Source: Ectopseudomonas toyotomiensis (GTDB taxonomy: Bacteria > Pseudomonadota > Gammaproteobacteria > Pseudomonadales > Pseudomonadaceae). Taken from it: DNA of 44,650 nt. The position numbers and the translations under genes are program-made. How positions within the stretch are numbered: position 1 is the stretch's first letter; each line of letters opens with the position of its first letter. The DNA lies in contig NZ_FOXK01000017.1 of NCBI RefSeq assembly GCF_900115695.1, forward strand, positions 1-44,650. Reading direction: 5' to 3'. Below the pieces are notes generated by a model. The model was not told the origin of the DNA and made no database searches. It saw nothing but the letters and a program-made list of their open reading frames with translations. Below, piece after piece: positions 1 through 7,323 of the stretch.

Positions 1-50
1 CACCAAAGGCTTCAGCGGTTGCACGGTAGAGAACGTTTTCGATAGTCATG
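1..50 (-). CDS. ohr: Organic hydroperoxide resistance protein Ohr, N-terminal fragment
   Basis: The first 50 bases, read on the minus strand, start with ATG and encode MTIENVLYRATAEAFG, which I recognise as the N-terminus of Pseudomonas Ohr. The rest of the gene lies outside the window. Ohr is a small dimeric cysteine peroxidase of the OsmC/Ohr superfamily that reduces organic and fatty-acid hydroperoxides with lipoylated partners. Its neighbour ohrR, some 360 bases away on the same strand, is its known repressor, which supports the assignment even though only 16 residues are visible. Confidence 0.8.
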
Positions 51-408
51 GCATTGATCCTTGTCGGTGGGGTAGTGATGGATTGGCTTGCTAATATTTT
101 GTGTGCTAACCGTTTCCATGGGGTGAACTATATTGCGCAAAACATTGGTGCGCAAGATAAATATATGGAAGATTTGGTTATAGCTTTTTGACTTTCAGGA
201 ATAAGCAGGCGCGATAGGGTATGTAGCCATGCTTTGCTGTAGATCCTGTAGGTGAATTGACAGAATCAGACTGAATAGAGGCGCAGGATGAGCCCGTGAT
301 GCGGGGAGATGGACGATGAGGCCGCTGAATACAGCGCGCACGAGACTTTGCCCGGCTAGGGGTGGCTACGGGTTAGCGGCAGCAGGCGATGGCTGGCATC
401 GCCTGGGA
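51..408. other. ohr-ohrR intergenic region
   Basis: This 358-base gap holds no credible gene. Its left part is AT-richer and carries the ohr promoter. Its right end holds a hairpin with arms CAGGCGATG (383-391) and CATCGCCTG (397-405) directly after the ohrR stop codon, which may end ohrR transcription although no T-run follows. Nothing else was recognised. Confidence 0.5.
127..155 (-). promoter_or_regulatory. Candidate ohr promoter with overlapping OhrR operator
   Basis: On the minus strand a -35 TTGCGC (150-155) and a -10 TATAGT (127-132) are separated by exactly 17 bases, about 75 bases before the ohr start. The spacer holds the perfect palindrome TTGCGCAA (133-140), and the -35 repeats TTGCGCA, so TTGCGC (133-138) and GCGCAA (150-155) form an inverted repeat. 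A MarR-type dimer bound here would block RNA polymerase. The assignment to OhrR is inference from position. Confidence 0.5.
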
Positions 409-861
409 TCAGAGGGCGTCTTGCAGATGGCCGCGCAGTTCGATCAGGTCATCACGCAGCTTGCCTAGTTGCGCCATGTTCAACGCAGAAGCCTTGAGGA
501 TGCAGGCAGGCAATGCTTTGGCCTGTTCGTGCAGGGCACGACCCTTGTCGGTCAGGTACAGCTGCACCACACGTTCGTCCTGGCTGCTGCGCTGGCGCTG
601 CAGCAGGCCTTCGCTCTCCAGGCGCTTGAGCAGAGGCGTCAACGAGCCCGGGTCGGTCAGCATGCGTGCGCTGATCTCACTGACGGTGATGCCCTCGTTT
701 TCCCACAGCACCAGCATGGCCAGATATTGCGGATAGGTGAGACCGAGCGCCTGCAGCAGGGGCTTGTAGGTCTTGGTCATCATCAGCGAGGTGGAATAGA
801 GGGCGAAGCACAGCTGGTTGTCCAGCATCAGCTCGGCGCAGGGTTCCACTTGGGAGGTCAT
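409..861 (-). CDS. ohrR: Organic peroxide-sensing MarR-family repressor OhrR
   Basis: A 150-residue winged-helix MarR protein. The segment LDNQLCFALYS holds the reactive cysteine (C18) found in all OhrR proteins, and a second cysteine in ALPACILKAS (C120) places it with the two-cysteine class known from Xanthomonas, where oxidation joins the two and releases DNA. The wing segment SSQDERVVQ is also typical. I start at the ATG at 861; an upstream in-frame TTG (915) would add 18 residues unlike the family. It represses ohr, located next on the same strand, and probably itself. Confidence is high from the cysteine context and the neighbour. Confidence 0.9.
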   Translation of the reverse strand: MTSQVEPCAELMLDNQLCFALYSTSLMMTKTYKPLLQALGLTYPQYLAMLVLWENEGITVSEISARMLTDPGSLTPLLKRLESEGLLQRQRSSQDERVVQLYLTDKGRALHEQAKALPACILKASALNMAQLGKLRDDLIELRGHLQDAL

Positions 862-897
862 GGCATTGGCCTGTGCAAAGGTGGTTGGCGTTGTCGG

Positions 898-929
898 CAA
901 TTGAGTGCAGGGCAACCCACACTCAATTG
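898..929. promoter_or_regulatory. Perfect 10-bp inverted repeat upstream of ohrR
   Basis: CAATTGAGTG (898-907) and CACTCAATTG (920-929) are exact reverse complements around a 12-base centre. The repeat starts 37 bases upstream of the ohrR ATG, where an autoregulatory operator would be expected, and its CAATT/AATTG ends resemble OhrR operators described in other proteobacteria. It also lies 6 bases after the I78 lipoprotein gene, so a terminator role is possible, but there is no T-run. Confidence 0.45.
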
Positions 930-934
930 TGATT

Positions 935-1252
935 TCAGCCGCAGGATACGCGGGTGATCACGCGCTGATCATCGACATTGAGGTTAAGGCGTTGACCATT
1001 GTATTCCAAGGTCACCACGCTGTCGGGTGTGAGTATACGGGCTGTGCTGGCTCCGGCTTGCTGACGTGCCTGCTCGAGCAGCTCGGGCGTCACGGTCTTG
1101 CCTTTGAAGTGTTCGATGGCGGACGAGGTGCAGCTGTCCGGAGTCGGGCCACTCGGTGCGGCAACGGAGGTCGGTTTCTCGGCGGTGCTGCTGCAGCCGG
1201 CTGCGAGCAGGGTGGCGCCCAGGATGAGGCAGAGACGAGTTTTGAAATTCAA
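935..1252 (-). CDS. I78-family peptidase inhibitor, lipoprotein
   Basis: A 105-residue protein with a lipoprotein signal (hydrophobic stretch ending LLAAGCSS, lipidated at C20). The mature part carries the I78 inhibitor signature: GKTVTPELLEQARQQAG, then ARILTPDSVVTLEYN and the end RVITRVSCG. Members inhibit serine proteases; this one would sit in the outer membrane or periplasm and could protect against host or self proteases. It starts 17 bases after the stop of yceH with a clear AAGGAGCTC ribosome site, so the two are probably cotranscribed. The target protease is unknown. Confidence 0.85.
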   Translation of the reverse strand: MNFKTRLCLILGATLLAAGCSSTAEKPTSVAAPSGPTPDSCTSSAIEHFKGKTVTPELLEQARQQAGASTARILTPDSVVTLEYNGQRLNLNVDDQRVITRVSCG

Positions 1253-1269
1253 TGCATGAGCTCCTTGGG

Positions 1270-1920
1270 TTACTGCGCGCCTTCCAGGCGCGCCAAACGT
1301 TCTTCGAGGGCGGCGATGCGCGCTTCCAGTTCGACCAGTCGATCTTCGTTAGGTGCCGCAGCCTCCCCACGAGCAGCAGGGCGGCTGGTCAGCAAGCTTT
1401 CCATATCTGCAGATTCGCCCAGCAGATGCATATAGCGATCCTCGCGCTGACCACTCTGGCGCGGTAGCAGTAGCGCCAGACCGCGACCGATCAGACGCTC
1501 CAACTGATGCTGGACCTCGGCGACATCGTCGAAATCGTGCATGCGATTGCTGCGCGTGAGCAGCTCATTGAGCGTCTGCGGGCCACGCAACAGCAACAGA
1601 CCGAGCAATACCGTCTGCGGCTTGACCAACTCCAACTGCTTGTCGCAACGCTGTTCCCAGCGGTCGGCGCGGCTGCCCATCACCAGATGTACCAGCTTGC
1701 GGCCTTCGAGGCTACGCAGATAGCGCCCGACTTCACCGGTTTCCAGGTTCATCAGCGGTTCGCGGCTGGTCTTCTGGTTACAGGCCAGTTGCACGGCATT
1801 GAGCGTCAGCGGGTAGGTTTCCGGCGTGGTCAGCTGCTTTTCGATCAGGCAACCGAGGATGCGCACCTCGACAGCGTGTAGAGGGGTTTCACCAACCAGC
1901 GGGGATGGGGTGTGCGACAT
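1270..1920 (-). CDS. yceH: YceH family (DUF480) protein
   Basis: A 216-residue protein matching YceH: the opening VEVRILGCLIEKQLTTPETYPLTLNA region, NQKTSREPLMNL and a second winged-helix repeat around LLLRGPQTLNELLTRS are typical. The C-terminus (roughly 180-214) is a short charged coiled coil. YceH has two winged-helix domains and is of uncertain function, possibly nucleic-acid binding. A CAGGA ribosome site precedes the ATG. It appears to lead the I78 lipoprotein gene. Confidence 0.9.
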   Translation of the reverse strand: MSHTPSPLVGETPLHAVEVRILGCLIEKQLTTPETYPLTLNAVQLACNQKTSREPLMNLETGEVGRYLRSLEGRKLVHLVMGSRADRWEQRCDKQLELVKPQTVLLGLLLLRGPQTLNELLTRSNRMHDFDDVAEVQHQLERLIGRGLALLLPRQSGQREDRYMHLLGESADMESLLTSRPAARGEAAAPNEDRLVELEARIAALEERLARLEGAQ

Positions 1921-1968
1921 GGATCGATCCTGGCAGGAATAACCCGCCTAGGTTAACGGCATCCGCGC

Positions 1969-2535
1969 TCAGCTGACAGGCTTCAATGTGTGTTCGAGCA
2001 TGTCCAGGCTGGCGCCGAGCACCTGCTGGCGCGATTCCTGGCTGGCCATCATGCGCGCCAGCAGTAGGCTGCCGAGGCATTGCGCGAGAATCGTCCAGGC
2101 CAGTTGCGGGTCGCCGATGACCTCGGCCCAGGTGTTCTGCAACTGCAGGATCTGCTGCTCGGTACGCAGCCGAACGCGTTCATCGGCACGGGCGATCTCC
2201 GCGCCCAAGGCAGGCAGCACACAGCCTTTATCTGCTTGCTCGACATGCGCCAGGCTGAGATAGGCCGCCAGGCAGCGTTGCAGCTTGTCGCGACCGGCGT
2301 CGCCCGCTTCGCCGCCAAGGCGGCTCAGGCTGTTGTGCAGCTCGCGTTCGATCAGTTCAGCGAACAAATCGTCCTTGCTCGGGAAATGGCTGTAGAAGGC
2401 TGCGCCAGTCAGGCCTATGGTTTTCATCAGCGCGTCCACGCCGGTCACGGCAAACCCTTGCTGCTTGGCAATCGCGCCGCTGCTGGCGAGCAGGCGCTCG
2501 CGGGTTTCGGCCTTGTGTTCGGCGGAATAACGCAT
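1969..2535 (-). CDS. TetR/AcrR-family transcriptional regulator
   Basis: 188 residues. The N-terminal helix-turn-helix is clear (KAETRERLLASSGAIAKQ, then GVDALMKTIGLTGAAFYSHF), followed by a ligand-binding domain with a GCVLPALGAEIAR segment common in regulators that sit beside short-chain dehydrogenases. It is divergent from the dehydrogenase gene at 2625 and a tandem palindrome lies between them, so it most likely represses itself and the plus-strand pair. The inducer is not known; the neighbouring enzymes suggest a small aromatic or aldehyde compound, but that is a guess. Confidence 0.9.
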   Translation of the reverse strand: MRYSAEHKAETRERLLASSGAIAKQQGFAVTGVDALMKTIGLTGAAFYSHFPSKDDLFAELIERELHNSLSRLGGEAGDAGRDKLQRCLAAYLSLAHVEQADKGCVLPALGAEIARADERVRLRTEQQILQLQNTWAEVIGDPQLAWTILAQCLGSLLLARMMASQESRQQVLGASLDMLEHTLKPVS

Positions 2536-2582
2536 GGATGACTCCGTTCTATGCTGGGTTGACCTGCCCGAGATCGTAGCAT

Positions 2583-2609
2583 AACGTTCGTTCAGCTAAC
2601 GATCGTTAG
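2583..2609. promoter_or_regulatory. Tandem TetR operator candidate
   Basis: A perfect 14-base palindrome CTAACGATCGTTAG (2596-2609) lies between the divergent TetR and dehydrogenase genes. Its core AACGATCGTT (2598-2607) is repeated 15 bases away as AACGTTCGTT (2583-2592). Two sites of AACGNTCGTT in tandem fit a TetR dimer pair covering both promoters. The second site ends 15 bases before the dehydrogenase ATG. Confidence 0.65.
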
Positions 2610-2624
2610 TTAATGGAGAAAGCC

Positions 2625-3356
2625 ATGAATGAGAACAAGAAGGTCGCTTTGATCATCGGCGCGGGTGATGCCACCGGCGGCGCCATTGCCCGGCGTTTTG
2701 CCCGCGAGGGGTATGTCGCCTGCGTCACCCGGCGCAGTCTCGATAAACTGCAACCGTTGCTGGAAGAAATCCGTAGCGAGGGCGGCGAAGCGCATGGCTT
2801 TGCTTCCGATGCGCGACGTGAGGAGCAGGTGGCTGAACTGGTCGAGAGCATCGAGCGTGACATCGGGCCGATCGAGGTGATGGTGTTCAATATCGGCGCC
2901 AACGTGCCCTGCAGCATCCTCGATGAAACCGCACGCAAGTACTTCAAGATCTGGGAAATGGCCTGCTTCGCCGGCTTTCTCACCAGCCAGGCGGTGGCCA
3001 AGCGCATGGTCACCCGCGCACGCGGCACCATCCTGTTCACCGGCGCTACGGCCGGCCTGCGTGGCGCTGCCGGATTTGCCGCTTTCGCCGGGGCCAAGCA
3101 CGGCATCCGCGCGCTGGCGCAGAGCATGGCGCGTGAACTGGGACCGTTGAATATCCATGTCGCCCATGTGGTGGTGGACGGCGCCATCGATACCGCCTTC
3201 ATCCGCGACAGCTTTCCCGAGCTATACGCCAAGAAGGATCAGGATGGCATTCTCGATCCCGAGCATATCGCCGACAGCTACTGGTTCCTGCACGCTCAGC
3301 CCCGCGATGCCTGGACCTTCGAGCTGGATCTGCGCCCGTGGATCGAGCGCTGGTAA
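2625..3356 (+). CDS. Degenerate short-chain dehydrogenase/reductase-like protein
   Basis: 243 residues with the Rossmann fold of the SDR superfamily: a glycine-rich segment IIGAGDATGGA (10-20) and NIGAN where NNAGV is usual (89-93). The catalytic positions are altered: the YxxxK motif reads FAGAK (F154, K158) and the serine 13 residues earlier is alanine (A141). Only the lysine remains, so normal SDR chemistry is doubtful. I start at 2625, where GGAG lies 6 bases upstream; an earlier in-frame ATG at 2613 has no ribosome site and abuts the operator. It heads a two-gene unit with the DsbA-fold isomerase. Confidence 0.85.
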   Translation: MNENKKVALIIGAGDATGGAIARRFAREGYVACVTRRSLDKLQPLLEEIRSEGGEAHGFASDARREEQVAELVESIERDIGPIEVMVFNIGANVPCSILDETARKYFKIWEMACFAGFLTSQAVAKRMVTRARGTILFTGATAGLRGAAGFAAFAGAKHGIRALAQSMARELGPLNIHVAHVVVDGAIDTAFIRDSFPELYAKKDQDGILDPEHIADSYWFLHAQPRDAWTFELDLRPWIERW

Positions 3357-3399
3357 CCTGCGCTGAACCCATAACCACAATAACGAGCGAGTGAAAGCC

Positions 3400-3993
3400 A
3401 TGAGCAAGACGGTGGAGTTCTTCTTCGACCTGGGCAGCCCGGCCTCTTACCTGGCCCATACCCAGCTACCTGATCTGTGTCGCGACGCCGGCGCTGAATT
3501 GGTCTATCGGCCGATGCTGCTCGGCGGCGTGTTCCAGGCCACCGGCAATGCCTCGCCGGCGATGATTCCGGCCAAGGGGCGCTACATGATTCGCGACCTG
3601 GCGCGCTTTGCCGAGCGCTATGGCGTACCGATGCGCTTCAACCCGCACTTTCCGATCAATACCCTGACGCTGATGCGCTTGCTGGTGGCCGTTCAACTGC
3701 ATCAGCCGGAGCGCTTCGACGATGCCTTGCCGGCGCTATTCCGGGCGATCTGGGTCGACGGGGTGAACATGGGGGATCCGGTCAAGGTGGCAGGCGTGCT
3801 GGTTGCCGCTGGTTTCGATGCAGCCGCCCTGCAGGCGCAGATCGCTGAACCGGCAGTGAAGGACGCGCTCAAGGTGACTACCGAGGAGGCGGTCAAACGC
3901 GGCGTATTTGGCGCGCCGACCTGCTTTGTTGGCGGCGAGATGTTCTTCGGCCAGGATCGCCTAGATTTCGTTCGCGAAGCACTTCGCGGCTAG
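3400..3993 (+). CDS. 2-hydroxychromene-2-carboxylate isomerase-like, DsbA-fold protein
   Basis: 197 residues of the DsbA/kappa-GST thioredoxin-like fold. The opening VEFFFDLGSPASYLAHTQL and the end VFGAPTCFVGGEMFFGQDRL match glutathione-dependent HCCA isomerases of naphthalene-type degradation. The serine of the SPAS motif (S13) is where family members place the glutathione-activating residue. It follows the degenerate dehydrogenase by 43 bases and probably shares its TetR control. A GTG at 3391 is a possible alternative start. The family is established; the real substrate is unknown, since no aromatic-degradation genes are nearby. Confidence 0.85.
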   Translation: MSKTVEFFFDLGSPASYLAHTQLPDLCRDAGAELVYRPMLLGGVFQATGNASPAMIPAKGRYMIRDLARFAERYGVPMRFNPHFPINTLTLMRLLVAVQLHQPERFDDALPALFRAIWVDGVNMGDPVKVAGVLVAAGFDAAALQAQIAEPAVKDALKVTTEEAVKRGVFGAPTCFVGGEMFFGQDRLDFVREALRG

Positions 3994-4061
3994 GTGCTTT
4001 TCGTCCAGGGCCTGATGCCTGGCACAATGACCGGATCATTTTCCGGCCATTCGAGTAACCG

Positions 4062-4277
4062 ATGAACCCCGAAGCGCTGAAACTCCTGGTAACCCGCCGC
4101 ATGCCTTACGGCAAGTACAAGGACCGGCTGATCGCCGATCTGCCGGGCCACTACCTCAACTGGTTCGCCCGTACGGGTTTTCCCAAGGGCGAGCTGGGTC
4201 AGCTGCTCGCGCTGATGCAGGAGATCGATCACAACGGTCTCAAACCGTTGCTCGATCCGTTGCGCGACCGTTCCTAG
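4062..4277 (+). CDS. DUF3820 family protein
   Basis: 71 residues. The motif MPYGKYKDRLIADLPGHYL followed by NWFARTGFPKGELG is the hallmark of the DUF3820 family, small soluble proteins widespread in gammaproteobacteria. The related segment in exonucleases and helicases suggests nucleic-acid contact, but no function is established. It stands alone between the isomerase gene and a long palindrome that probably ends its transcript. Confidence 0.85.
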   Translation: MNPEALKLLVTRRMPYGKYKDRLIADLPGHYLNWFARTGFPKGELGQLLALMQEIDHNGLKPLLDPLRDRS

Positions 4278-4330
4278 CCCGCATGCAATCCGGGGATAAT
4301 TTCCGATCTCTCCCGGATTTCATGCGGGCT
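4276..4330. repeat. Long imperfect palindrome, REP-like element
   Basis: AGCCCGCATG (4276-4285) pairs exactly with CATGCGGGCT (4321-4330), and an inner AATCCGGG (4287-4294) pairs with CCCGGATT (4312-4319), giving an 18-pair stem with small bulges around a 17-base loop. The inner CATGCAATCCGGG segment resembles a repeat common in intergenic DNA of this Pseudomonas group, and a half copy lies at 12754-12773. It overlaps the stop of the DUF3820 gene and may also terminate it. Confidence 0.6.
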
Positions 4331-4353
4331 AAGACCCTACGTCTGGGTTGCCC

Positions 4354-4602
4354 TCAGTGCCAATTGCGGCCGTGATCCAGCTTCTGATCTACCAGCCATT
4401 TGCCATGGGCGATGGACGCGTGCTGGGCCTTGCTCAGGTCATCCATGAAGGCGTAATCCACCGGCAAGGTCTGGCGTTTGCTGGTGTTGCCGTTGGGATC
4501 GGTAATCTGGCAACCGCCGGCCCAGGGTGTCGGCAGGCCGGGATGTTCCATGACGCTGGCGCGGATGGTGTGGTCGCGGTGGGTGCAGGTAAGCGCGCTC
4601 AT
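4354..4602 (-). CDS. Small hypothetical protein
   Basis: 82 residues starting MSALTCTHRDHTIRASV. I chose the ATG at 4602 because GAGGTGG lies just upstream; the longer reading to 4812 adds 70 arginine-rich residues of shadow character. There is no signal peptide or membrane segment. It is soluble, with many His residues and C6 and C31 as its only cysteines. I do not recognise the family. It is alone between a REP-like palindrome and the end of the dehydrogenase operon, with a short open frame directly in front that ends on its start codon. Confidence 0.65.
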   Translation of the reverse strand: MSALTCTHRDHTIRASVMEHPGLPTPWAGGCQITDPNGNTSKRQTLPVDYAFMDDLSKAQHASIAHGKWLVDQKLDHGRNWH

Positions 4603-4832
4603 GAGGCCACCTCGTGGATCAAGGCGCCGCCCTCGATGTCGACGCCACACCGAGGTTCCAGCCGGGAGCCGGTAGCGGCGCCGCGTGGATGAGTGATGCG
4701 TCTGTTTCCTCACCTTAGCGCAAATGCCGGCGAACCGAATGTTGGCCGACAAACGTGCCACGTTCTCTCGTATGGTCGCAAGCGCCCAGGGCCGCGTACC
4801 TCCCAGGGGCATGCAACCAATGTCGGCTTACC

Positions 4833-5717
4833 CTAGGAGATCTCGCGCACCCCGTCTGCGCTCCGTGCTTTGGATGCGAAGCGGGCAGCCGTACGCATCG
4901 ACAGAGTGACCAGGCGTTGGTACAGCGCCGGCATGCTGCGTTGCATCCAGTCCAGGGCACGGGCATCGGTACCGATGAGGATGCGCCGCTTGTTGGCCAG
5001 CACTCCATTTACGATGACCTTCGCCGCCTGTTCCGGCGTGGTGCGCAGTAGCTGGTCGTTGAACTGCTGGCGCGCCTGTTCGGCTTCCTGGCCGGTGACC
5101 TTGGCCAGGCTGTCGTTCATCCGCGCGGTCTTGGCGATGTTGGTCTTGATGCCGCCCGGATGCACGCAGCTGGCGGAAACCCCGCAATCGGCCATGTCCA
5201 GCTCCTGGCGCAGCGATTCGGTAAAGCCGCGCACGGCGAACTTGCTGGCGTTATAGGCGCTCATGCCCGGCTGGGAGAACAGGCCGAACACGCTGGAGAC
5301 GTTGATCACGTGACCCTGGCCGGCCGCCTTGAGGTAGGGCAGGAAGGCCTTGGTGCCGTTGACTACGCCCCAGAAGTTGATGTTCATGATCCATTCGTAG
5401 TCGTTGTAATCGTTGCCCTCCACCGTGCCGCCCTGAGCCACGCCGGCATTGTTGAAGATGGCGTTGACCCGGCCGAACTCGATGACGATCTGCTCGGCCC
5501 AGGCCTCGACGGCGGCGCGATCAGCAACGTCGACCCGCTGCTGGCTGACGGTGACGCCGAGCTTGCGTGCCTGCTCGACGGTTTCCTTGAGGCCCTCGAC
5601 ATTGACGTCGGACAGCGCCAGGTGGCAGCCCTGGCGCGCCAGGTGATAGGCGAGGGCGCGGCCGATACCGGAGCCGGCGCCGGTGATGGCGGCTACCTTG
5701 TTCTCGAAGGATTTCAT
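4833..5717 (-). CDS. Short-chain dehydrogenase/reductase
   Basis: 294 residues with all classical SDR features: cofactor motif TGAGSGIGRA (12-21), NNAGVAQGG, catalytic serine in INVSSVFG and YNASK. The extension beyond residue 200, with RRILIGTDARALDWMQR, is typical of SDRs paired with flavin monooxygenases. D37 in LALSDVN suggests NAD rather than NADP. The start at 5717 has AGGAGG upstream and overlaps the monooxygenase stop as ATGA, so the two are translationally coupled. It probably oxidises or reduces an alcohol or ketone handled by the monooxygenase. Confidence 0.92.
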   Translation of the reverse strand: MKSFENKVAAITGAGSGIGRALAYHLARQGCHLALSDVNVEGLKETVEQARKLGVTVSQQRVDVADRAAVEAWAEQIVIEFGRVNAIFNNAGVAQGGTVEGNDYNDYEWIMNINFWGVVNGTKAFLPYLKAAGQGHVINVSSVFGLFSQPGMSAYNASKFAVRGFTESLRQELDMADCGVSASCVHPGGIKTNIAKTARMNDSLAKVTGQEAEQARQQFNDQLLRTTPEQAAKVIVNGVLANKRRILIGTDARALDWMQRSMPALYQRLVTLSMRTAARFASKARSADGVREIS

Positions 5718-7267
5718 GCGCTGACCTCCTGCACGTCGAGGCTGATGGCATTGCTCTGCGCCGGATGGGCGGCGTGTTGGCGACTGAAGTGATAGGCATG
5801 CGGATCGAAGTTGCGCGTCAGCATGCGAAAGCGCCAGGTGAAGCCGGGCCACACCGTGCAGTTGCGCCCGCTGACCGGGTGCAGATACCAGCTCATGCAG
5901 CCGCCGGCATTCCATACGGTGCTGCCGAGAGTGCCCTGGATCTTGCGATTGAAGGCGTCCTGCGCCTCGCGCTTGGGCTCCAGGCTCTGCAGCCGGCCCT
6001 CTTCGAGCTGCTTGAGAGCGCCGAGCACATAGGTGATCTGCGACTCGATCATGTAGACCATGGAGTTGTGGCCCAGGCCGGTGTTCGGCCCCATGAGGAA
6101 GAACAGGTTGGGGAAGCCCGTGGTCATGGTGCCCTTGTAGGCTTCCGGGCCTTCGGGCCAGGTGTCGAGCAGATCGACGCCGCCACGGCCGAACACCGTG
6201 CCGCGCGGCAACGGATCGCTGGGGGTGAAGCCGGTGCCGAAGATGATGGCATCCACCTCGCGCTCCTGGCCGTCGACGCTGCGCACGCCGCCGGGCAGGA
6301 TTTCGGCGATACCGTCGGTGATCACCTCGACGTTGGCCTGGGTCAGCGCCGGGTAGTAATCGTTGGAGATCAGCACGCGCTTGCAGCCCATGGTGTAGTC
6401 CGGGGTGACCTTGGCGCGCAGCACCGGGTCCTTGATCTGCTTCTTGATATACAGCTTGGCGATGCCCTGGGCTATGCGCAGCAAGCGCGGGGCGAAGGCG
6501 AAGGCGATCACCCGGCTTTCGAGGATGCCGTACAGCACGCCGCGCCAGAGCTTCTGTGCCAGCGGAAAGCGCTTGAAACGCTGGCGTTCGCCATCGCGAA
6601 TGGCGCGATCAGGCTTGGGCATGATCCACGGCGCGGTGCGCTGGTAGAGATCGAGGCGAGCCACCTGCTGCTGAATCTGCGGCACGAACTGGATGGCCGA
6701 GGCGCCGGTGCCAATCACCGCCACGCGTTTGCCGGTCAGGTCGTAGTCGTGATTCCACTGCTGTGAGTGGAACACCTCGCCGGTGAAGTGCTCCAGGCCC
6801 TTGAGCTTGGGAATCGACGGGGTAGAGAGCGCGCCCATGCCGGAGACCACGAACTGCGCGCTGTAGCGGTTGCCGGCGCGGTCCTGCAGATGCCATAGCT
6901 CGGCGTGCTCGTCCCAGCGTATCTGCACCACTTCTGTGTCCAGCAGGGTCTTGTCCTGCAGCCGATACTTCTCCCAGCAACCTTGCAGATAGGCCTTGAT
7001 TTCCGGCTGCCTGGCGAACATCCGCGTCCAGTTCGGGTTCGGCTCGAAGGAGAACGAATACAGATGCGATTGCACGTCGCAGCCGCATCCTGGGTAGTTG
7101 TTCACCCGCCAGGTGCCGCCGACGCCGGCTTCCTTTTCGAACAGCAGGAAGTCCTGCTCGCCCTGTTGCTTGAGGCGAATGGCCATGCCGAGGCCGGAGA
7201 AACCGCTGCCAAGGATGGCGATCTTGCAATGGCGGCCAGCGATAGGGGGTGACACGGGCGCATTCAT
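5714..7267 (-). CDS. Flavin-containing (Baeyer-Villiger type) monooxygenase
   Basis: 517 residues. Two Rossmann motifs are visible, GSGFSGLG (20-27) for FAD and GTGASA (186-191) for NADPH, with the GVGGTWRVNNYPG loop. Between them the Baeyer-Villiger fingerprint FxGxxxHxxxW reads FTGEVFHSQQWN (161-172); the usual P or D after W is N. Such enzymes insert oxygen next to a ketone or oxidise heteroatoms. It is the middle gene of a three-gene operon with a metal hydrolase before and an SDR after, a set seen in other actinobacteria and pseudomonads. AGGAG precedes the ATG. The substrate is unknown; long-chain ketones are a guess. Confidence 0.92.
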   Translation of the reverse strand: MNAPVSPPIAGRHCKIAILGSGFSGLGMAIRLKQQGEQDFLLFEKEAGVGGTWRVNNYPGCGCDVQSHLYSFSFEPNPNWTRMFARQPEIKAYLQGCWEKYRLQDKTLLDTEVVQIRWDEHAELWHLQDRAGNRYSAQFVVSGMGALSTPSIPKLKGLEHFTGEVFHSQQWNHDYDLTGKRVAVIGTGASAIQFVPQIQQQVARLDLYQRTAPWIMPKPDRAIRDGERQRFKRFPLAQKLWRGVLYGILESRVIAFAFAPRLLRIAQGIAKLYIKKQIKDPVLRAKVTPDYTMGCKRVLISNDYYPALTQANVEVITDGIAEILPGGVRSVDGQEREVDAIIFGTGFTPSDPLPRGTVFGRGGVDLLDTWPEGPEAYKGTMTTGFPNLFFLMGPNTGLGHNSMVYMIESQITYVLGALKQLEEGRLQSLEPKREAQDAFNRKIQGTLGSTVWNAGGCMSWYLHPVSGRNCTVWPGFTWRFRMLTRNFDPHAYHFSRQHAAHPAQSNAISLDVQEVSA

Positions 7268-7323
7268 GACCGAACTCCTGCTTGTCGTTGTTGTTGGTGT
7301 CTAAATCCGTACGCCAAGAGGCC

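Noticed and set aside
389..957. Plus-strand open frames across ohrR
   Set aside because: They are shadows of ohrR; composition is arginine/cysteine-rich and no family resemblance is visible, while the minus frame is a clear OhrR.
2613..2624. Earlier ATG of the degenerate SDR gene
   Set aside because: It abuts the operator palindrome with no ribosome site; the ATG at 2625 has GGAG at a good distance.
5765..6766. 333-codon plus-strand open frame inside the monooxygenase gene
   Set aside because: It is antisense to a full, recognisable flavin monooxygenase and has the His/Gly/Ala-rich look of high-GC shadow frames.
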